Shown here piece after piece: positions 41,940 to 52,249 of a DNA stretch of 61,115 nucleotides. Below the pieces are notes generated by a model. It was not told where the DNA came from, did no database searches, and worked only from the letters and a program-made list of their open reading frames with translations. The translations under genes and the position numbers were made by a program. This DNA is from CALECP01 sp964389925 (lineage in GTDB: Bacteria; Chloroflexota; Anaerolineae; Promineifilales; Promineifilaceae): the NCBI GenBank assembly GCA_964389925.1, contig CAYMGE010000031.1, positions 1-61,115 of the forward strand, written 5' to 3'. How positions within the stretch are numbered: position 1 is the first letter of the stretch; each line of letters begins with the position of its first letter.

Positions 41940-42695
41940 TTACCCTTCGGCCATCATCGCCTCAGCCACCTCGTCGGTGACATCCAGCGCGGTGTGAACA
42001 TTTTGCACGTCGTCTAACTCTTCAAGATGCTCAACCATTCTTAGGACTTGCAGCGCGGCAGGCACTTCTAGCTCCATCCGGTTATTTGCATCGTAGATGA
42101 GGTTGGCCTCTTCAAAATTGTAGCCTGCATCGCTCAACGCTTCTTGCACACCTTGAAAATCATCCAGCTCACAAATTACCTCAACAGGGTCAGAGAATTC
42201 GATGTCTTCTGCGCCGGCATCGGCCGCGACCAGAAAAAATTCGTCCTCATCCTCAACCTGCTCTTGTGGAACCAACACCATTCCCTTGCGCGTAAATTGC
42301 CACATCACCGCGCCACCTTCCGCCATGCTGCCACCATACTTATTCAACGTATGACGCACCTCTGCAACTGCGCGATTTTTGTTGTCTGTGACAACCTCGA
42401 TCACCATTCCCACACCATTTGGTGCATACCCTTCATAGAGTAATTCAGATAGCTCTCCCCCTTCGATCTCACCTGTGCCACGCTTAATCGCGCGATCAAT
42501 GTTCTTATTTGGCATATTGGCAGCGCGTGCCTTTTGCAAAATAAGTCGCAGAGATGGATTATCTTCAGGGTTTCCACCACCCTGTCGCGCTGCAATCACC
42601 AACTCCTTTGTGATTTTGGTGAAAATTTTGGCGCGTTTTGCGTCAGTTGCCGCCTTCTTATGCTTGATATTTGCCCATTTACTGTGTCCAGCCAT
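41940..42695 (-). CDS. yebC: YebC/PmpR-family transcription/translation factor
   Basis: 251 residues from ATG 42695, which gives the invariant MAGHSKWANIKHKKAA. NPSLRLILQKARAANMPNKNI and YEGYAPNGVGMVIEV follow. Members act as DNA-binding regulators or as factors that relieve ribosome stalling. It is first in the yebC-ruvC-ruvA operon. Confidence 0.95.
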   Translation of the reverse strand: MAGHSKWANIKHKKAATDAKRAKIFTKITKELVIAARQGGGNPEDNPSLRLILQKARAANMPNKNIDRAIKRGTGEIEGGELSELLYEGYAPNGVGMVIEVVTDNKNRAVAEVRHTLNKYGGSMAEGGAVMWQFTRKGMVLVPQEQVEDEDEFFLVAADAGAEDIEFSDPVEVICELDDFQGVQEALSDAGYNFEEANLIYDANNRMELEVPAALQVLRMVEHLEELDDVQNVHTALDVTDEVAEAMMAEG

Positions 42696-43069
42696 GTAGT
42701 TTATTCTCCAAAAGTTATGATGAGCATTATAGACGTTAATAAAAAAGTTGGCACGCCCTCTGATAGCGTATTCGTTAAAAAATCGTGTCAGAACCTGCAA
42801 CAGTCGATGAGTCGGCTACTAAAAGCGGTGATCTCGCCTGATTTTGGCACTTATGAGACCTAAATGCAGGTCTTTTCAAACCACCACACCGAACACACTA
42901 TGCTTGCTTTAATGACGAAATAAAAGGTTGTGGTTTTGTGTCCAAAAATACTTGACCATTACAGTCATTATTTGCCCCTACACTCTTCACGGCAGCGTAA
43001 GAAAGTTCGCAAGATTGTAAGCCTAGCCTTTAGACTGCAAATAGTACCGCAGTACCAAAGGTTTCGCTT
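42696..43069. other. Intergenic gap, nothing recognised
   Basis: 374 bp between divergent yebC and the peroxidase gene. It must contain both promoters, but I find no clear -35/-10 pair, repeat, RNA or ORF. Confidence 0.5.
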
Positions 43070-44398
43070 ATGAGCTTATCTGCCCAACCATCTCGCCAAC
43101 TTCAACCAGCTACTCGCATCAAATTATTTCGCACGCTCGACTTTCTACAGCGCGTCGGTCTGCTCGTTATCATCGCTGGATTTCTCGTTTTATTGATTGC
43201 CAGCTTTCTGATCGTGACTCGTGGTGTTCCGACTCGTTTACAGACGTTGACTGTGCCACGTACCTCCTCGACTGAGTTATCGGCCGAACTACTTACTGTT
43301 TTGGACGCACAAGCGATCACGCCGTTAACGAGAACTGATCTTGTCAATGAGGCTGAGATTGCGTTGGGGAAATCGCTCTTTTTTGAGACAGAGTTAAGTG
43401 GCAATCGAGATTTGTCGTGTGCAAGCTGCCATCACCCACTGCTCAATACGACGGATAGCACACCGCTTGCAATTGGCCCAAATGGGTATGTGAATGTAAA
43501 TGTGTTGCCATTGTTTGGAATGAACTCGGCCGAGACCCTCCACTGGGATGGCGCAATCTCATCCACTGGCACCCCAGCCAACGATCAACTGCCAGACGAT
43601 GTTGGCAGTCTCCTCGCCGCGCAAGCCCTCATCCACATCGCGGAACGCAACATCATGCGCGGCAACAACAGTGAACTCGCCCCAATTGACGATACCGACT
43701 ACACGGCAATTTGGGCGTTGATTGTTGCTCGCTTAGTTGAACTACCCACGTATCAGGCGCAGTTTGACGCTGCCTATCCCGAAAATCCAACTATCTCGGC
43801 CGCCCATATCGGCAATGCACTGGCAGCATATCAAGTTGCGGCATTCTCAGCTTATGATTCAGATTGGGATCGTTTTATTGGCGGAGATCAAGATGCGCTT
43901 TCTGATGCTGAGAAGCGTGGGGCATTGCTCTTTTTTGGTGCTGCCAATTGTGCCTCGTGCCATGCGGGGGCGTTATTTAGCGATGGCAAATTTTACAATA
44001 TGGCTGTGCCGCAGATTGGAGAAGAGGTTGATTTCGGTCGATATACCATCACCCAAGACCCCCGCGACTACTTCCGCTTCCGCACCCCACCTCTGCGAAA
44101 TGTCGCCCTAACCGCACCTTATATGCACAATGGCACTTACCAAACACTCACCGAAGCTGTGCGGCATCATCTCAATGCACAGGACATGCTCAACAGTTAT
44201 GATCCGAGCCACCTGCCCAATGGCCTTGCCGACACGCTCAAAACGGACAGCTACACCTATCGCCTGATGGCGCGGACGTTGCACGATTACGCGATCAATC
44301 CGCCGCAGATCACAGACGCAGAATTTAACGATTTGCTGGCTTTTTTGAATGCCTTAACTGACTTAGATGGGGGAAGATCGTTGGAGGCTGTGCCTTGA
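43070..44398 (+). CDS. Di-haem cytochrome c peroxidase / MauG-like protein
   Basis: 442 residues, with one N-terminal membrane helix (about 31-50). Two c-type haem sites are CASCH at 117-121 and 294-298, and a conserved late segment TPPLRNVALTAPYMHNG carries the Met/haem environment. It would act outside the membrane, reducing peroxide or oxidising a protein partner. No cytochrome donor is adjacent. Confidence 0.9.
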   Translation: MSLSAQPSRQLQPATRIKLFRTLDFLQRVGLLVIIAGFLVLLIASFLIVTRGVPTRLQTLTVPRTSSTELSAELLTVLDAQAITPLTRTDLVNEAEIALGKSLFFETELSGNRDLSCASCHHPLLNTTDSTPLAIGPNGYVNVNVLPLFGMNSAETLHWDGAISSTGTPANDQLPDDVGSLLAAQALIHIAERNIMRGNNSELAPIDDTDYTAIWALIVARLVELPTYQAQFDAAYPENPTISAAHIGNALAAYQVAAFSAYDSDWDRFIGGDQDALSDAEKRGALLFFGAANCASCHAGALFSDGKFYNMAVPQIGEEVDFGRYTITQDPRDYFRFRTPPLRNVALTAPYMHNGTYQTLTEAVRHHLNAQDMLNSYDPSHLPNGLADTLKTDSYTYRLMARTLHDYAINPPQITDAEFNDLLAFLNALTDLDGGRSLEAVP

Positions 44399-44471
44399 TA
44401 GGGACAACGGGTTTAGAGATAGAAAACCTGCGAAGGCGGGAATGACAGACCGAACATTGAAGTCCTGATAC

Positions 44472-45977
44472 TTAGAACTCATCCAACGAGTTTAATTCCT
44501 CACGTAATCGTAGCGTTTCTTTTCGCAAACGCTGTTGCTCATCATCAAGGGCAAAGGACTCATCGTAAATCGTCTCTTGAGGAAGTAGCGGCTCTTCCTC
44601 ATTGGCAGTGATTTGCAGGGGGGATGGCTCTTCAACGGAACGCTGCAATGCCTCAAGCCGTTGTGCAAGCTCACCCGTCTGTGACGCTGGAATCTGCTGT
44701 ATCATCATCTGCATTACCCCCATCATCTGCATCATCGACCATTGATTGCTCTGTCCTAGTGCCTCTCGCTGTGAAAGGTGGCGCATCGTTGAGCGCGGCA
44801 TCACGGTACGATCTGTGCGTAAGTTTTCCATCCCAGATGCAATACTTTTGATCATCTTGTCGCGCATCCGTTTGCGTCGTGTTGCCGCACCGTCTGTGTT
44901 TGGGTCAACTGGGCCGAGTGCCGGTCGAGGTGGCATAAACCCTTTGTAGTAGTCAACCAGCGTATCACGCATCGTATCGCTCATCTTAAACGACGTAATG
45001 CGTGCCTCCAACAGTTCGATTCCCATGCCACGCAAGATACCACGTGTTGTGCGCTCCATATCGCGTTGCACACCGGGATGGGGTGCGCCTTCTATGGCTT
45101 GATTTGGATCGATCAAGTCTTGTAGTTTCATTTTGGAGACAATGCCGCGCAAAACACCCGATGCAATTGGCAGGGGTGCGCTATCCCAACGTGACAAGCC
45201 AAATTCAAAGTTCGTGACGTTGTAGGTTGCTTTTCGCACAGCCTCATCATTGACAGAGTAACCAAGCCTGCCTGTATCCTCAGAACGTCCTTGAAGACGG
45301 AAATTAACAAACACGTCTGTAGTCAATTCTAGGCCCTCTTTAGTCACAAGTGTGACGTTGCGATCAAATCGCTCTTGCTCACGCAAGTCAAGCACGGCAA
45401 TGATTTTTTCAAACCGGCGCAGTCTACGTCGGCCGGGCGGAAGAACCCGCTCGAAACGACCGTTGATTTCCGTCACGGCGACATCACTTTCCGCTAGTGC
45501 CACTTGACCGGGCCCTCCGACAAGCAGCAACTCCTCTTCGACACGTTGCTCTGAAAATCTGGGGCGATTGATGCGAAGAGGTCTCTGAAACGGTGGGATA
45601 CGACCACGTAATCGTGATAAGAGATGACGTGCATCTGCGCGTTCAGGCAGATCATAAAGTTGATGGACGAGATCAAGCGCGATATTGTAGGCAAAACCCA
45701 CGCCAAGAATTAGAGGAATGAAGTGCCGGATAACCGACCAATGAAACATCTCTGAAACAAAGTAGAGGGCGGGGAAAAATGTGTCAAACAGGGGAAAGGT
45801 GTTGCGAACAGTGCCGAGCCACTGGGGTGGGTCGAGGCTCAGATTGATGCCTTGAACAGCACGCGCCGCCAACCAATAGAGTAGAAAGGCCGCAATTAGG
45901 ACCACAATTGTAAGGGTGCGGACTGCTTTCGGCCGAAAGATGCGTCGTTGCGTTTGTTCTTGCCTGATCTCACTCAT
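44472..45977 (-). CDS. SPFH/band 7-like membrane protein, second of a pair
   Basis: 501 residues. Two or three N-terminal membrane helices lead to a beta-rich stretch (AVLDLREQERFDRNVTLVTK, ELTTDVFVNFRLQG) like the SPFH domain of stomatins. A long helical C-terminus with LEARITSFKMSDTMRDTL and a final acidic coiled coil follows. The start overlaps the preceding paralogue by 4 bp (ATGA). It probably forms hetero-oligomeric membrane scaffolds with it, which is inference. Confidence 0.7.
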   Translation of the reverse strand: MSEIRQEQTQRRIFRPKAVRTLTIVVLIAAFLLYWLAARAVQGINLSLDPPQWLGTVRNTFPLFDTFFPALYFVSEMFHWSVIRHFIPLILGVGFAYNIALDLVHQLYDLPERADARHLLSRLRGRIPPFQRPLRINRPRFSEQRVEEELLLVGGPGQVALAESDVAVTEINGRFERVLPPGRRRLRRFEKIIAVLDLREQERFDRNVTLVTKEGLELTTDVFVNFRLQGRSEDTGRLGYSVNDEAVRKATYNVTNFEFGLSRWDSAPLPIASGVLRGIVSKMKLQDLIDPNQAIEGAPHPGVQRDMERTTRGILRGMGIELLEARITSFKMSDTMRDTLVDYYKGFMPPRPALGPVDPNTDGAATRRKRMRDKMIKSIASGMENLRTDRTVMPRSTMRHLSQREALGQSNQWSMMQMMGVMQMMIQQIPASQTGELAQRLEALQRSVEEPSPLQITANEEEPLLPQETIYDESFALDDEQQRLRKETLRLREELNSLDEF

Positions 45978-47344
45978 TTTTTAGCTGGTGGCAGCAGTGA
46001 CTCGATCACACCTTCGGTCGCTGCATCAGTGATAACGGCACGCACACGTGCCATGATTTCGTCCCGCATTGGCAAATCTTCACCCACAGTATTGAGTGTT
46101 TCAAGATTATTCATTAGATCTTTGATGACTTCAATCTGGTCCGCCGCCATTTCGGGCGAGAGCGGCCGAATGCCCATCCCGATGAATCGTTCATCGACCG
46201 GCTTCTTCCAGCTAGCACGCCACGCATTGAGACGTGCTTCCTGCACCTTTTCCGGCAAAATCAATGGCATGACGCGCACCGATGCAATTTTAAGCCCGCG
46301 CTCCACAAAATAGGCTTGCAATTTCTTCTGTATATGGTTGCCAATTTCGACAAGCGGTGGCGTGTCTGCGTCTACGTTGAGCAAATCATCTAGCTTCTTT
46401 TCCGCGATGAACTCCGTCGCATAGATCACGGCACGTGGCAACACCTGCGTATAGGGATGAACCGTCACTTCACGCTTATCTTGATGGACAGCGATGCCAT
46501 ACTGAAGTTTTACGATAGCGCGTGACCAGTAAGGAAAAGCACGACGTTCATTATCATCCGTCTGTGGCTCCTCTACAACGGTTCCACTCGCGGCCTCTGC
46601 CTCTTGTCGATTGCGAAAAACATGAAAACCGACGCGAATGCTTGTGTCAACGGGAATGCCGTCACGTGTGGTCGCTTGGAACTTTTGCATTCGGCTTTGC
46701 GTTCGCACATCGACAATCGCTTGAATGCGGTCACGTCGCTGTATCAATGAGTAACCGGGGCCAATCGTCCCCTTAAACCGTTGACCTTTATAAATGGCAT
46801 ACGCTTGGTGTGTGGGAACTTCACCCGCTTTGACGGCGGTGAAACTGGCAGGAACGTTGGGGGCGACGTGGCGAATCGGCCGAAATTCGATGTACCACTC
46901 ACGCAATGCGTGCTGCATCAATAGTAAAAAGCCCAACCACGTTGTCCTATTTCGGTCACGATTGAACGGTGGCGCGATGTAACGTGCATAGTAACTCATC
47001 GTCACCAAAAACGCACTGGCTCCGCCCAAGAACCACAGAAGCGATCCCAAAAAACCAAGCGCAAACCCGCTCTCACCATAAAGCAACGCGCCCAGTACCG
47101 TCAGGCCGATGACAAAGAACAGTGTTCGTGAGAAGAGCATTGCTAACGTGGCCGTCAGCATAATGACTGCCGTTTGACCAATCGCAACGGGCGTTGAGAT
47201 GTCTGGATTTGCCCAGAAATAACGGCCGAGCAAAAAACAGCCTACGATAAAGAATAGGATGACATAGGGCTGGCGATTGCGTGAATAGCCTGTGGCGGAA
47301 GATGCCGTTTCATTGATAGTGGGAGATGGTGTCGGTCTTCGCAA
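45974..47344 (-). CDS. SPFH/band 7-like membrane protein, first of a pair
   Basis: 456 residues. Four N-terminal hydrophobic segments (to about 120) precede an SPFH-like domain with GPGYSLIQRRDRIQAIVDVRTQ and IPVDTSIRVGFHVF. The C-terminal helices contain RGLKIASVRVMPLILPEKVQEARLNAW-like family sequence. Paralogous to the next gene. The multi-helix N-terminus is unusual, as most SPFH proteins have a single hairpin. Confidence 0.72.
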   Translation of the reverse strand: MRRPTPSPTINETASSATGYSRNRQPYVILFFIVGCFLLGRYFWANPDISTPVAIGQTAVIMLTATLAMLFSRTLFFVIGLTVLGALLYGESGFALGFLGSLLWFLGGASAFLVTMSYYARYIAPPFNRDRNRTTWLGFLLLMQHALREWYIEFRPIRHVAPNVPASFTAVKAGEVPTHQAYAIYKGQRFKGTIGPGYSLIQRRDRIQAIVDVRTQSRMQKFQATTRDGIPVDTSIRVGFHVFRNRQEAEAASGTVVEEPQTDDNERRAFPYWSRAIVKLQYGIAVHQDKREVTVHPYTQVLPRAVIYATEFIAEKKLDDLLNVDADTPPLVEIGNHIQKKLQAYFVERGLKIASVRVMPLILPEKVQEARLNAWRASWKKPVDERFIGMGIRPLSPEMAADQIEVIKDLMNNLETLNTVGEDLPMRDEIMARVRAVITDAATEGVIESLLPPAKK

Positions 47345-47508
47345 TGATTGTCGTCACACAGGAAAGGTTCCTACGTGATAGCATAATGGATTGCATATCG
47401 TTTGAGATTTCAACACGATAGCCGTCATAATAACAAACATCCCCGCTGCTTGGCAAACGAGGAGGCGATATTTATTACTTTACTGTTTAATTATCCCTTT
47501 AGAGAGCG

Positions 47509-50397
47509 TTAACGGTGAGCGTTCAAATAGGTTTTGAGAAAATGACCTGTATAAGACCCTTCAACCTCCGCGACCTCTTCAGGCGTGCCGATGGCAACGA
47601 CGTGACCGCCGCGTGCGCCCCCTTCCGGCCCTAAGTCGATGATGTGGTCGGCAACCTTGATAATGTCCAGATTGTGTTCAATGATAATGACACTATTGCC
47701 CTTATCGACGAGACGATTCAGGGCGTGAATCAATTTAGCGACATCGTGGCTGTGCAAGCCGACAGAGGGTTCATCCAAAATATAGATGGTGCGCCCCGTT
47801 GAAATTTTACTCAGCTCGCGGCTTAATTTGATGCGCTGTGCCTCGCCACCGCTCAATGTGGGGGCGGGTTGACCCAACCGAATGTAGCCAAGCCCGACAT
47901 CCATCATTGTTTGCAAACGACGACGGATCGGGACGTGTGTCTCAAAAAATTCGACTGCCTCTTCAATCGTCATCTCCAACACGTCGGCGATGTTTTTGCC
48001 CCGAAAGGTGACTTGTAGCGTCTCACGATTGAAGCGAGAGCCGTCGCAGATGTCACACGGTACATAAATGTCGGGCAGGAACTGCATTTCAATGCGATTT
48101 TGGCCTTGTCCTTGACACGCTTCGCATCGGCCGCCCTTCACGTTAAAACTAAAGCGACCCGGCTTGTAGCCACGCAACTTGCTCTCAGGCAAACTGGCAA
48201 ACAGCTCGCGCAGTGGGCCGAAGAGACCCGTGTAGGTGGCGGGGTTAGAGCGGGGGGTTCGGCCGATTGGACTTTGATCGATCCGAATCACCTTATCCAG
48301 ATGTTCAAGCCCCTGCACTTTGTCATGTTCACCCGGCACCTCGCGGGAACGATAGAAATGTTGATAGAGCTTTTTGCTCAATGTCTCGATCACAAATGAG
48401 CTTTTGCCACTCCCGCTCACGCCTGTCACACAAACCATCGTCGCCAACGGTATTTCGATGTTAACACTTTTAAGGTTATTGGCGCGTGCGTTTTTGATGA
48501 TGAGTGTTTCACCATTGCCTGTCCGCCGATTGGACGGCACGCCAATTCTCATTTTTCCACTTAGATATTTGCCCGTAATCGAGGCGGGGTTCTTAATCAC
48601 CTGTTCGGGTGACCCTTGTGCCACGATTTGACCGCCGTGTTTGCCCGCCCCCGGCCCCAAGTCGATGATCCAGTCTGATTCACGCATCGTGTCTTCATCA
48701 TGCTCAACGACGAGAACGGTGTTGCCAAGATCGCGCATCCCTTTCAATGTGGCAATCAGGCGGGCATTGTCGCGCTGATGGAGACCAATTGATGGTTCAT
48801 CGAGAACGTAGAGAACACCCATCAAGCGTGACCCAATCTGTGTAGCGAGGCGGATGCGCTGTGCTTCCCCGCCGCTGAGTGAGCCGGCCGAGCGATTGAG
48901 TGTCAAATAATCGAGACCCACATCGACCAAAAATTGCAATCGTTCACAGACCTCTTTGAGAATTGGTGCAGCGATCAGTTTTTGACGCTCGGTCAGAACT
49001 TGGCTCGCATCGACATCCGTCGCCCATGCCAGTGATTCGCTGATAGGCATCGCCGTAATCGCATGAATTGGCGTATCTTTAAGCGTCACGGCACGCGCAA
49101 CGGGATTGAGACGCGCACCCCCACACGTTTCACACGCCTGATCCTGCATAAACTCTTCAATCTTTTTACGCATATGGTCGCTTGTCGTCTCTCGATATCG
49201 ACGGCGCAGATTGTTGATAATACCTTCATACTTTGTGTGATAAACGCGACGACTGCCTTTGCCCGTTTTGTAGTGAACGGGAATATCTATCGTTTTGTTG
49301 CCGAATAATAAAATCTTTTGCTGCGCTGTCGAAAGGTCTTCAAACGGCTTATCGATGGGAATATCGTGAAATTTACACACCGCTTTGAGTAGCTGCCAAT
49401 AATAGCCCTCTTTGTCTTCCATCGGCCACGCGATGATTGCACCGTCTTTGAGCGCAAGTGAACGATCTGGGACAACGAGTGCCGTGTCGATCTCTTTTTT
49501 CAGCCCTAAGCCTTGGCAACTCTCACATGCCCCGTGCGGATTGTTGAAGCTGAACGTGCGCGGTTCAATCTCGGAGATGCTTGTCCCATCGTATGGACAA
49601 AAAAGATGTTCCGAATAAAGATGATCGACGGGGTTTTCACGGTCGGTCACGTCATTGATGATGACAATGCCCGCGCCGAGCATTAGAGCCGTTTCAACGC
49701 TGTCAGTGAGTCGGGTGAGCGTGCTAGCATAGCTATTGCTGGTTGGGTCGGCGATGTCATCGGGACGCACGACGACGCGATCAACGACAGCTTCAATGGT
49801 GTGATTTTTGTAACGATCAAGCTGAATAGTGTCATCGATGTTGTACATCGTGCCGTTGACGCGCACGCGCACAAATCCTTCAGCCCGCACATCATCAAAC
49901 ACGCCTAAATGCTCACCTTTGCGATCTTTGATGAGTGGGGCGAGAATTTGTAGGCGTGCATCGGGGAAGTCTTTGAGGATAGTATTGACGATGGACTCGG
50001 CCGATTGTGGCATGACTGGTCGGCCGCAAACCGGACAGTGCGGTGTCCCCGCCCTCGCAAACAGCAAACGCAAATAATCGTAAACTTCTGTCACTGTCCC
50101 AACCGTCGAACGCGGATTTGAGCTAACCCCTTTCTGATCAATCGAAACGGCTGGACTTAGACCCTCAATCTGATCAACATCGGGTTTCTCCATCTGTCCC
50201 AAAAATTGTCGTGCATACGCTGAGAGGCTCTCCACATAGCGTCGCTGCCCTTCCGCAAAGATTGTCTGGAATGCCAGTGAAGATTTGCCCGATCCCGAAA
50301 CCCCTGTAATGACCACCAACTGGTCACGCGGAATTTCGACGTTGATATTTTTCAAGTTGTGTTCGCGTGCGCCACGCACGATGATTTTGTTTGCCAT
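47509..50397 (-). CDS. uvrA: Excinuclease ABC subunit A
   Basis: 962 residues, full length. UvrA recognises DNA lesions in nucleotide excision repair. It has two ABC ATPase modules: Walker A GVSGSGKSSLAF (about 33) and GVSGSGKSSFVI (about 648), with two LSGGEAQRIRL/LSGGEAQRIKL signatures. The zinc modules include CPVCGRPV, CESCQGLG and CEACQGQG with CDICDG. It stands alone, divergent from the gene at 50532. Confidence 0.97.
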   Translation of the reverse strand: MANKIIVRGAREHNLKNINVEIPRDQLVVITGVSGSGKSSLAFQTIFAEGQRRYVESLSAYARQFLGQMEKPDVDQIEGLSPAVSIDQKGVSSNPRSTVGTVTEVYDYLRLLFARAGTPHCPVCGRPVMPQSAESIVNTILKDFPDARLQILAPLIKDRKGEHLGVFDDVRAEGFVRVRVNGTMYNIDDTIQLDRYKNHTIEAVVDRVVVRPDDIADPTSNSYASTLTRLTDSVETALMLGAGIVIINDVTDRENPVDHLYSEHLFCPYDGTSISEIEPRTFSFNNPHGACESCQGLGLKKEIDTALVVPDRSLALKDGAIIAWPMEDKEGYYWQLLKAVCKFHDIPIDKPFEDLSTAQQKILLFGNKTIDIPVHYKTGKGSRRVYHTKYEGIINNLRRRYRETTSDHMRKKIEEFMQDQACETCGGARLNPVARAVTLKDTPIHAITAMPISESLAWATDVDASQVLTERQKLIAAPILKEVCERLQFLVDVGLDYLTLNRSAGSLSGGEAQRIRLATQIGSRLMGVLYVLDEPSIGLHQRDNARLIATLKGMRDLGNTVLVVEHDEDTMRESDWIIDLGPGAGKHGGQIVAQGSPEQVIKNPASITGKYLSGKMRIGVPSNRRTGNGETLIIKNARANNLKSVNIEIPLATMVCVTGVSGSGKSSFVIETLSKKLYQHFYRSREVPGEHDKVQGLEHLDKVIRIDQSPIGRTPRSNPATYTGLFGPLRELFASLPESKLRGYKPGRFSFNVKGGRCEACQGQGQNRIEMQFLPDIYVPCDICDGSRFNRETLQVTFRGKNIADVLEMTIEEAVEFFETHVPIRRRLQTMMDVGLGYIRLGQPAPTLSGGEAQRIKLSRELSKISTGRTIYILDEPSVGLHSHDVAKLIHALNRLVDKGNSVIIIEHNLDIIKVADHIIDLGPEGGARGGHVVAIGTPEEVAEVEGSYTGHFLKTYLNAHR

Positions 50398-50531
50398 GAT
50401 CTGCCTAAAATTGTGAGTGGAGAAAGGGTTGAAAATAGAACATGCAGTCTAGCACAACTATGACTTGCGCTCAATAAAAGGTTGGTAGAAATGAGGATAG
50501 TTGTGATTGCGGTGTAGGGTATAATGGCAGC

Positions 50532-51425
50532 ATGGATGAAATCGTGCGCTTCAAACCTAATTTGTCACAATTGCCAACTGTTGAAGGGATACGTCTTGCG
50601 CTGTTTAGCTGGGCGCGGGCGCGTGAGTTGGATGGGGATTTTGTGATTTGCGGGTCGGGTCGATTCTTGGAATGTTGGCAGGAGGATTTGGCGTGGCTCA
50701 ATCTCGATTGGGATGAGTGGGAGGAGAGCGGCGAGACTACGCTTGAGTTGCCACCTATCATAAATGACAAAGGTAAACCCTTGCCACGACACGGCTATTT
50801 GCTGCGTAATTTACAGCAGGTCGGTTATTTGCCAAAGGCGGTTTTTAGTTATCTGTTGTCATTGGGTTGGGAGATGGATGAGCTATTACTTGATAAGTGG
50901 ATCGTGCGGACACGCTTTCGATTGGCAGATGTCTCGGCCGATTCCCCTACCTTCAACTGGTCAACGCTAAAACAAATCAATTGTCTTGCCATCGCTAAGT
51001 TGAGCAATGAAGAACTAGCGGAGCAGATACGACCCTTTTTAGAGGATGCGTATGGGATGTTGCCACAGAGTGGGAAATGGTTGATTTTGCTGGCGAAAAC
51101 GGTGCGAGGCGAATTGGGTGTGTTGGAGGATGTGGTGGACGCGGCCGAGTTTGCCTTTGATCACCCTAATCCCATCAAGGCAGAAAATCCTGCGATTCTG
51201 ACTCACTTTATCGCCGAAGTCGCCACTGTTGTTCTGCTCGATGAAGAAACAGGCCAGAAGATTCTCAATGGGATGAGCGAACGCGGTGGCTGGGATCACA
51301 AAAATATGACACAAATTGTACGGTCTGCCCTGATTGGGAAGCGGGAAGGTGCGCCATTGCCGCAAATTTTAGCTATACTAGGAAAGCAGCGCAGCATGGA
51401 ACGGGCTGCAATGGCGTTGAAATGA
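50532..51425 (+). CDS. Degenerate glutamyl-tRNA synthetase-like protein
   Basis: 297 residues. Residues 11-65 (GIRLALFSWARAR, DLAWLNLDWDEW) align with the first part of GluRS, and 80-112 (GKPLPRHGYLLRNLQQVGYLPKAVFSYLLSLGW region) with the KLSKRHG loop and following helices. The C-terminal part follows the anticodon-binding region to LAILGKQRSMERA. The HIGH motif is gone (PNLSQLPTVEG), the KMSKS loop has become KPLPRHG, and about 160 residues of the catalytic domain between them are missing. It cannot charge tRNA. The frame is clean and long, so a new role is more likely than decay. Confidence 0.75.
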   Translation: MDEIVRFKPNLSQLPTVEGIRLALFSWARARELDGDFVICGSGRFLECWQEDLAWLNLDWDEWEESGETTLELPPIINDKGKPLPRHGYLLRNLQQVGYLPKAVFSYLLSLGWEMDELLLDKWIVRTRFRLADVSADSPTFNWSTLKQINCLAIAKLSNEELAEQIRPFLEDAYGMLPQSGKWLILLAKTVRGELGVLEDVVDAAEFAFDHPNPIKAENPAILTHFIAEVATVVLLDEETGQKILNGMSERGGWDHKNMTQIVRSALIGKREGAPLPQILAILGKQRSMERAAMALK

Positions 51426-51481
51426 GAAACGTCAACAAAAATCGCTAACGACGGGATCAATCTGGTCACCATATAAAGGTC

Positions 51482-52249
51482 ATGAACATTAATCAACTCG
51501 CCTTTGTCCTCACTCACATCGACACCTCTCTACAAGACACAGGCTTGTTTGCGTGTTATGACCGGTTGATCGCTGCCTTAGTCGCTGTCAAGTCGGGTGA
51601 CAAAGATGAGATGACGACGATTCAGTCAGTGCGTGCCGAATTGCTCGATTTATTGGAGCAGACGGAGCCGCTCGGCTGGACGATAGCACAGGTTGATCTG
51701 TTTGAGACGTATGAGGCGGGGAAGGTGTTGGGCGATAGTGCTATTGAGCGTGTCAATCAGGCATTTGTCGAGAATTTTATGAGTCCAGCAGGGTTACTCG
51801 CCGCGATAGAAGAAATTCAGGCAGAATCACACACGCTGGCGGAAAAAGCAGCCACGCTCTTGAAAGGACTCGATCCTGTTTTGGACAATGCGAGGACACT
51901 TGATGGTGAAATTGTAGAGGCAAATGATCGCTATTCTGCGCCTCAGCCAACCATTGGCGCAATGATTCGCAATCGCCTTAATTTGCCACCACGCAACGGT
52001 TCAACTGCCGTTGTACCGGTCAACCAAGTTGCACTTTCAACCAAAATCGTCGCGGCCGCCCCCGTCATTTTGGCAGCGGCCGGCAAAGCAATTGAACTGT
52101 ATCGCACCTATCATGAGACAAAGGCCTCGTTAGCGAAAGCGCAGCCGCAAAAATCGGCCGAGTCAGCCCCGATCCAACAGCCACAAGTCACAAACTACGT
52201 GCGCTACACTTATCGCCGGTCTCTTTACGTGGTGAACCGCAATGACTAA
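51482..52249 (+). CDS. Protein of unknown function with helical body
   Basis: 255 residues, mostly helical, with no signal peptide. A weak hydrophobic stretch STKIVAAAPVILAAAGKAIEL (about 180-200) could be a membrane-associating helix. The tail is Tyr/Arg-rich (NYVRYTYRRSLYVVN). I do not recognise a family. It contains a NotI site (52052-52059) and overlaps the next gene by 8 bp. Confidence 0.65.
   Translation: MNINQLAFVLTHIDTSLQDTGLFACYDRLIAALVAVKSGDKDEMTTIQSVRAELLDLLEQTEPLGWTIAQVDLFETYEAGKVLGDSAIERVNQAFVENFMSPAGLLAAIEEIQAESHTLAEKAATLLKGLDPVLDNARTLDGEIVEANDRYSAPQPTIGAMIRNRLNLPPRNGSTAVVPVNQVALSTKIVAAAPVILAAAGKAIELYRTYHETKASLAKAQPQKSAESAPIQQPQVTNYVRYTYRRSLYVVNRND

Noticed and set aside
44399..44471. 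CCTGC-GAAG-GCGGG hairpin near the end of the peroxidase gene
   Set aside because: A short stem without a T-run; too weak to call a terminator or repeat family from one copy.
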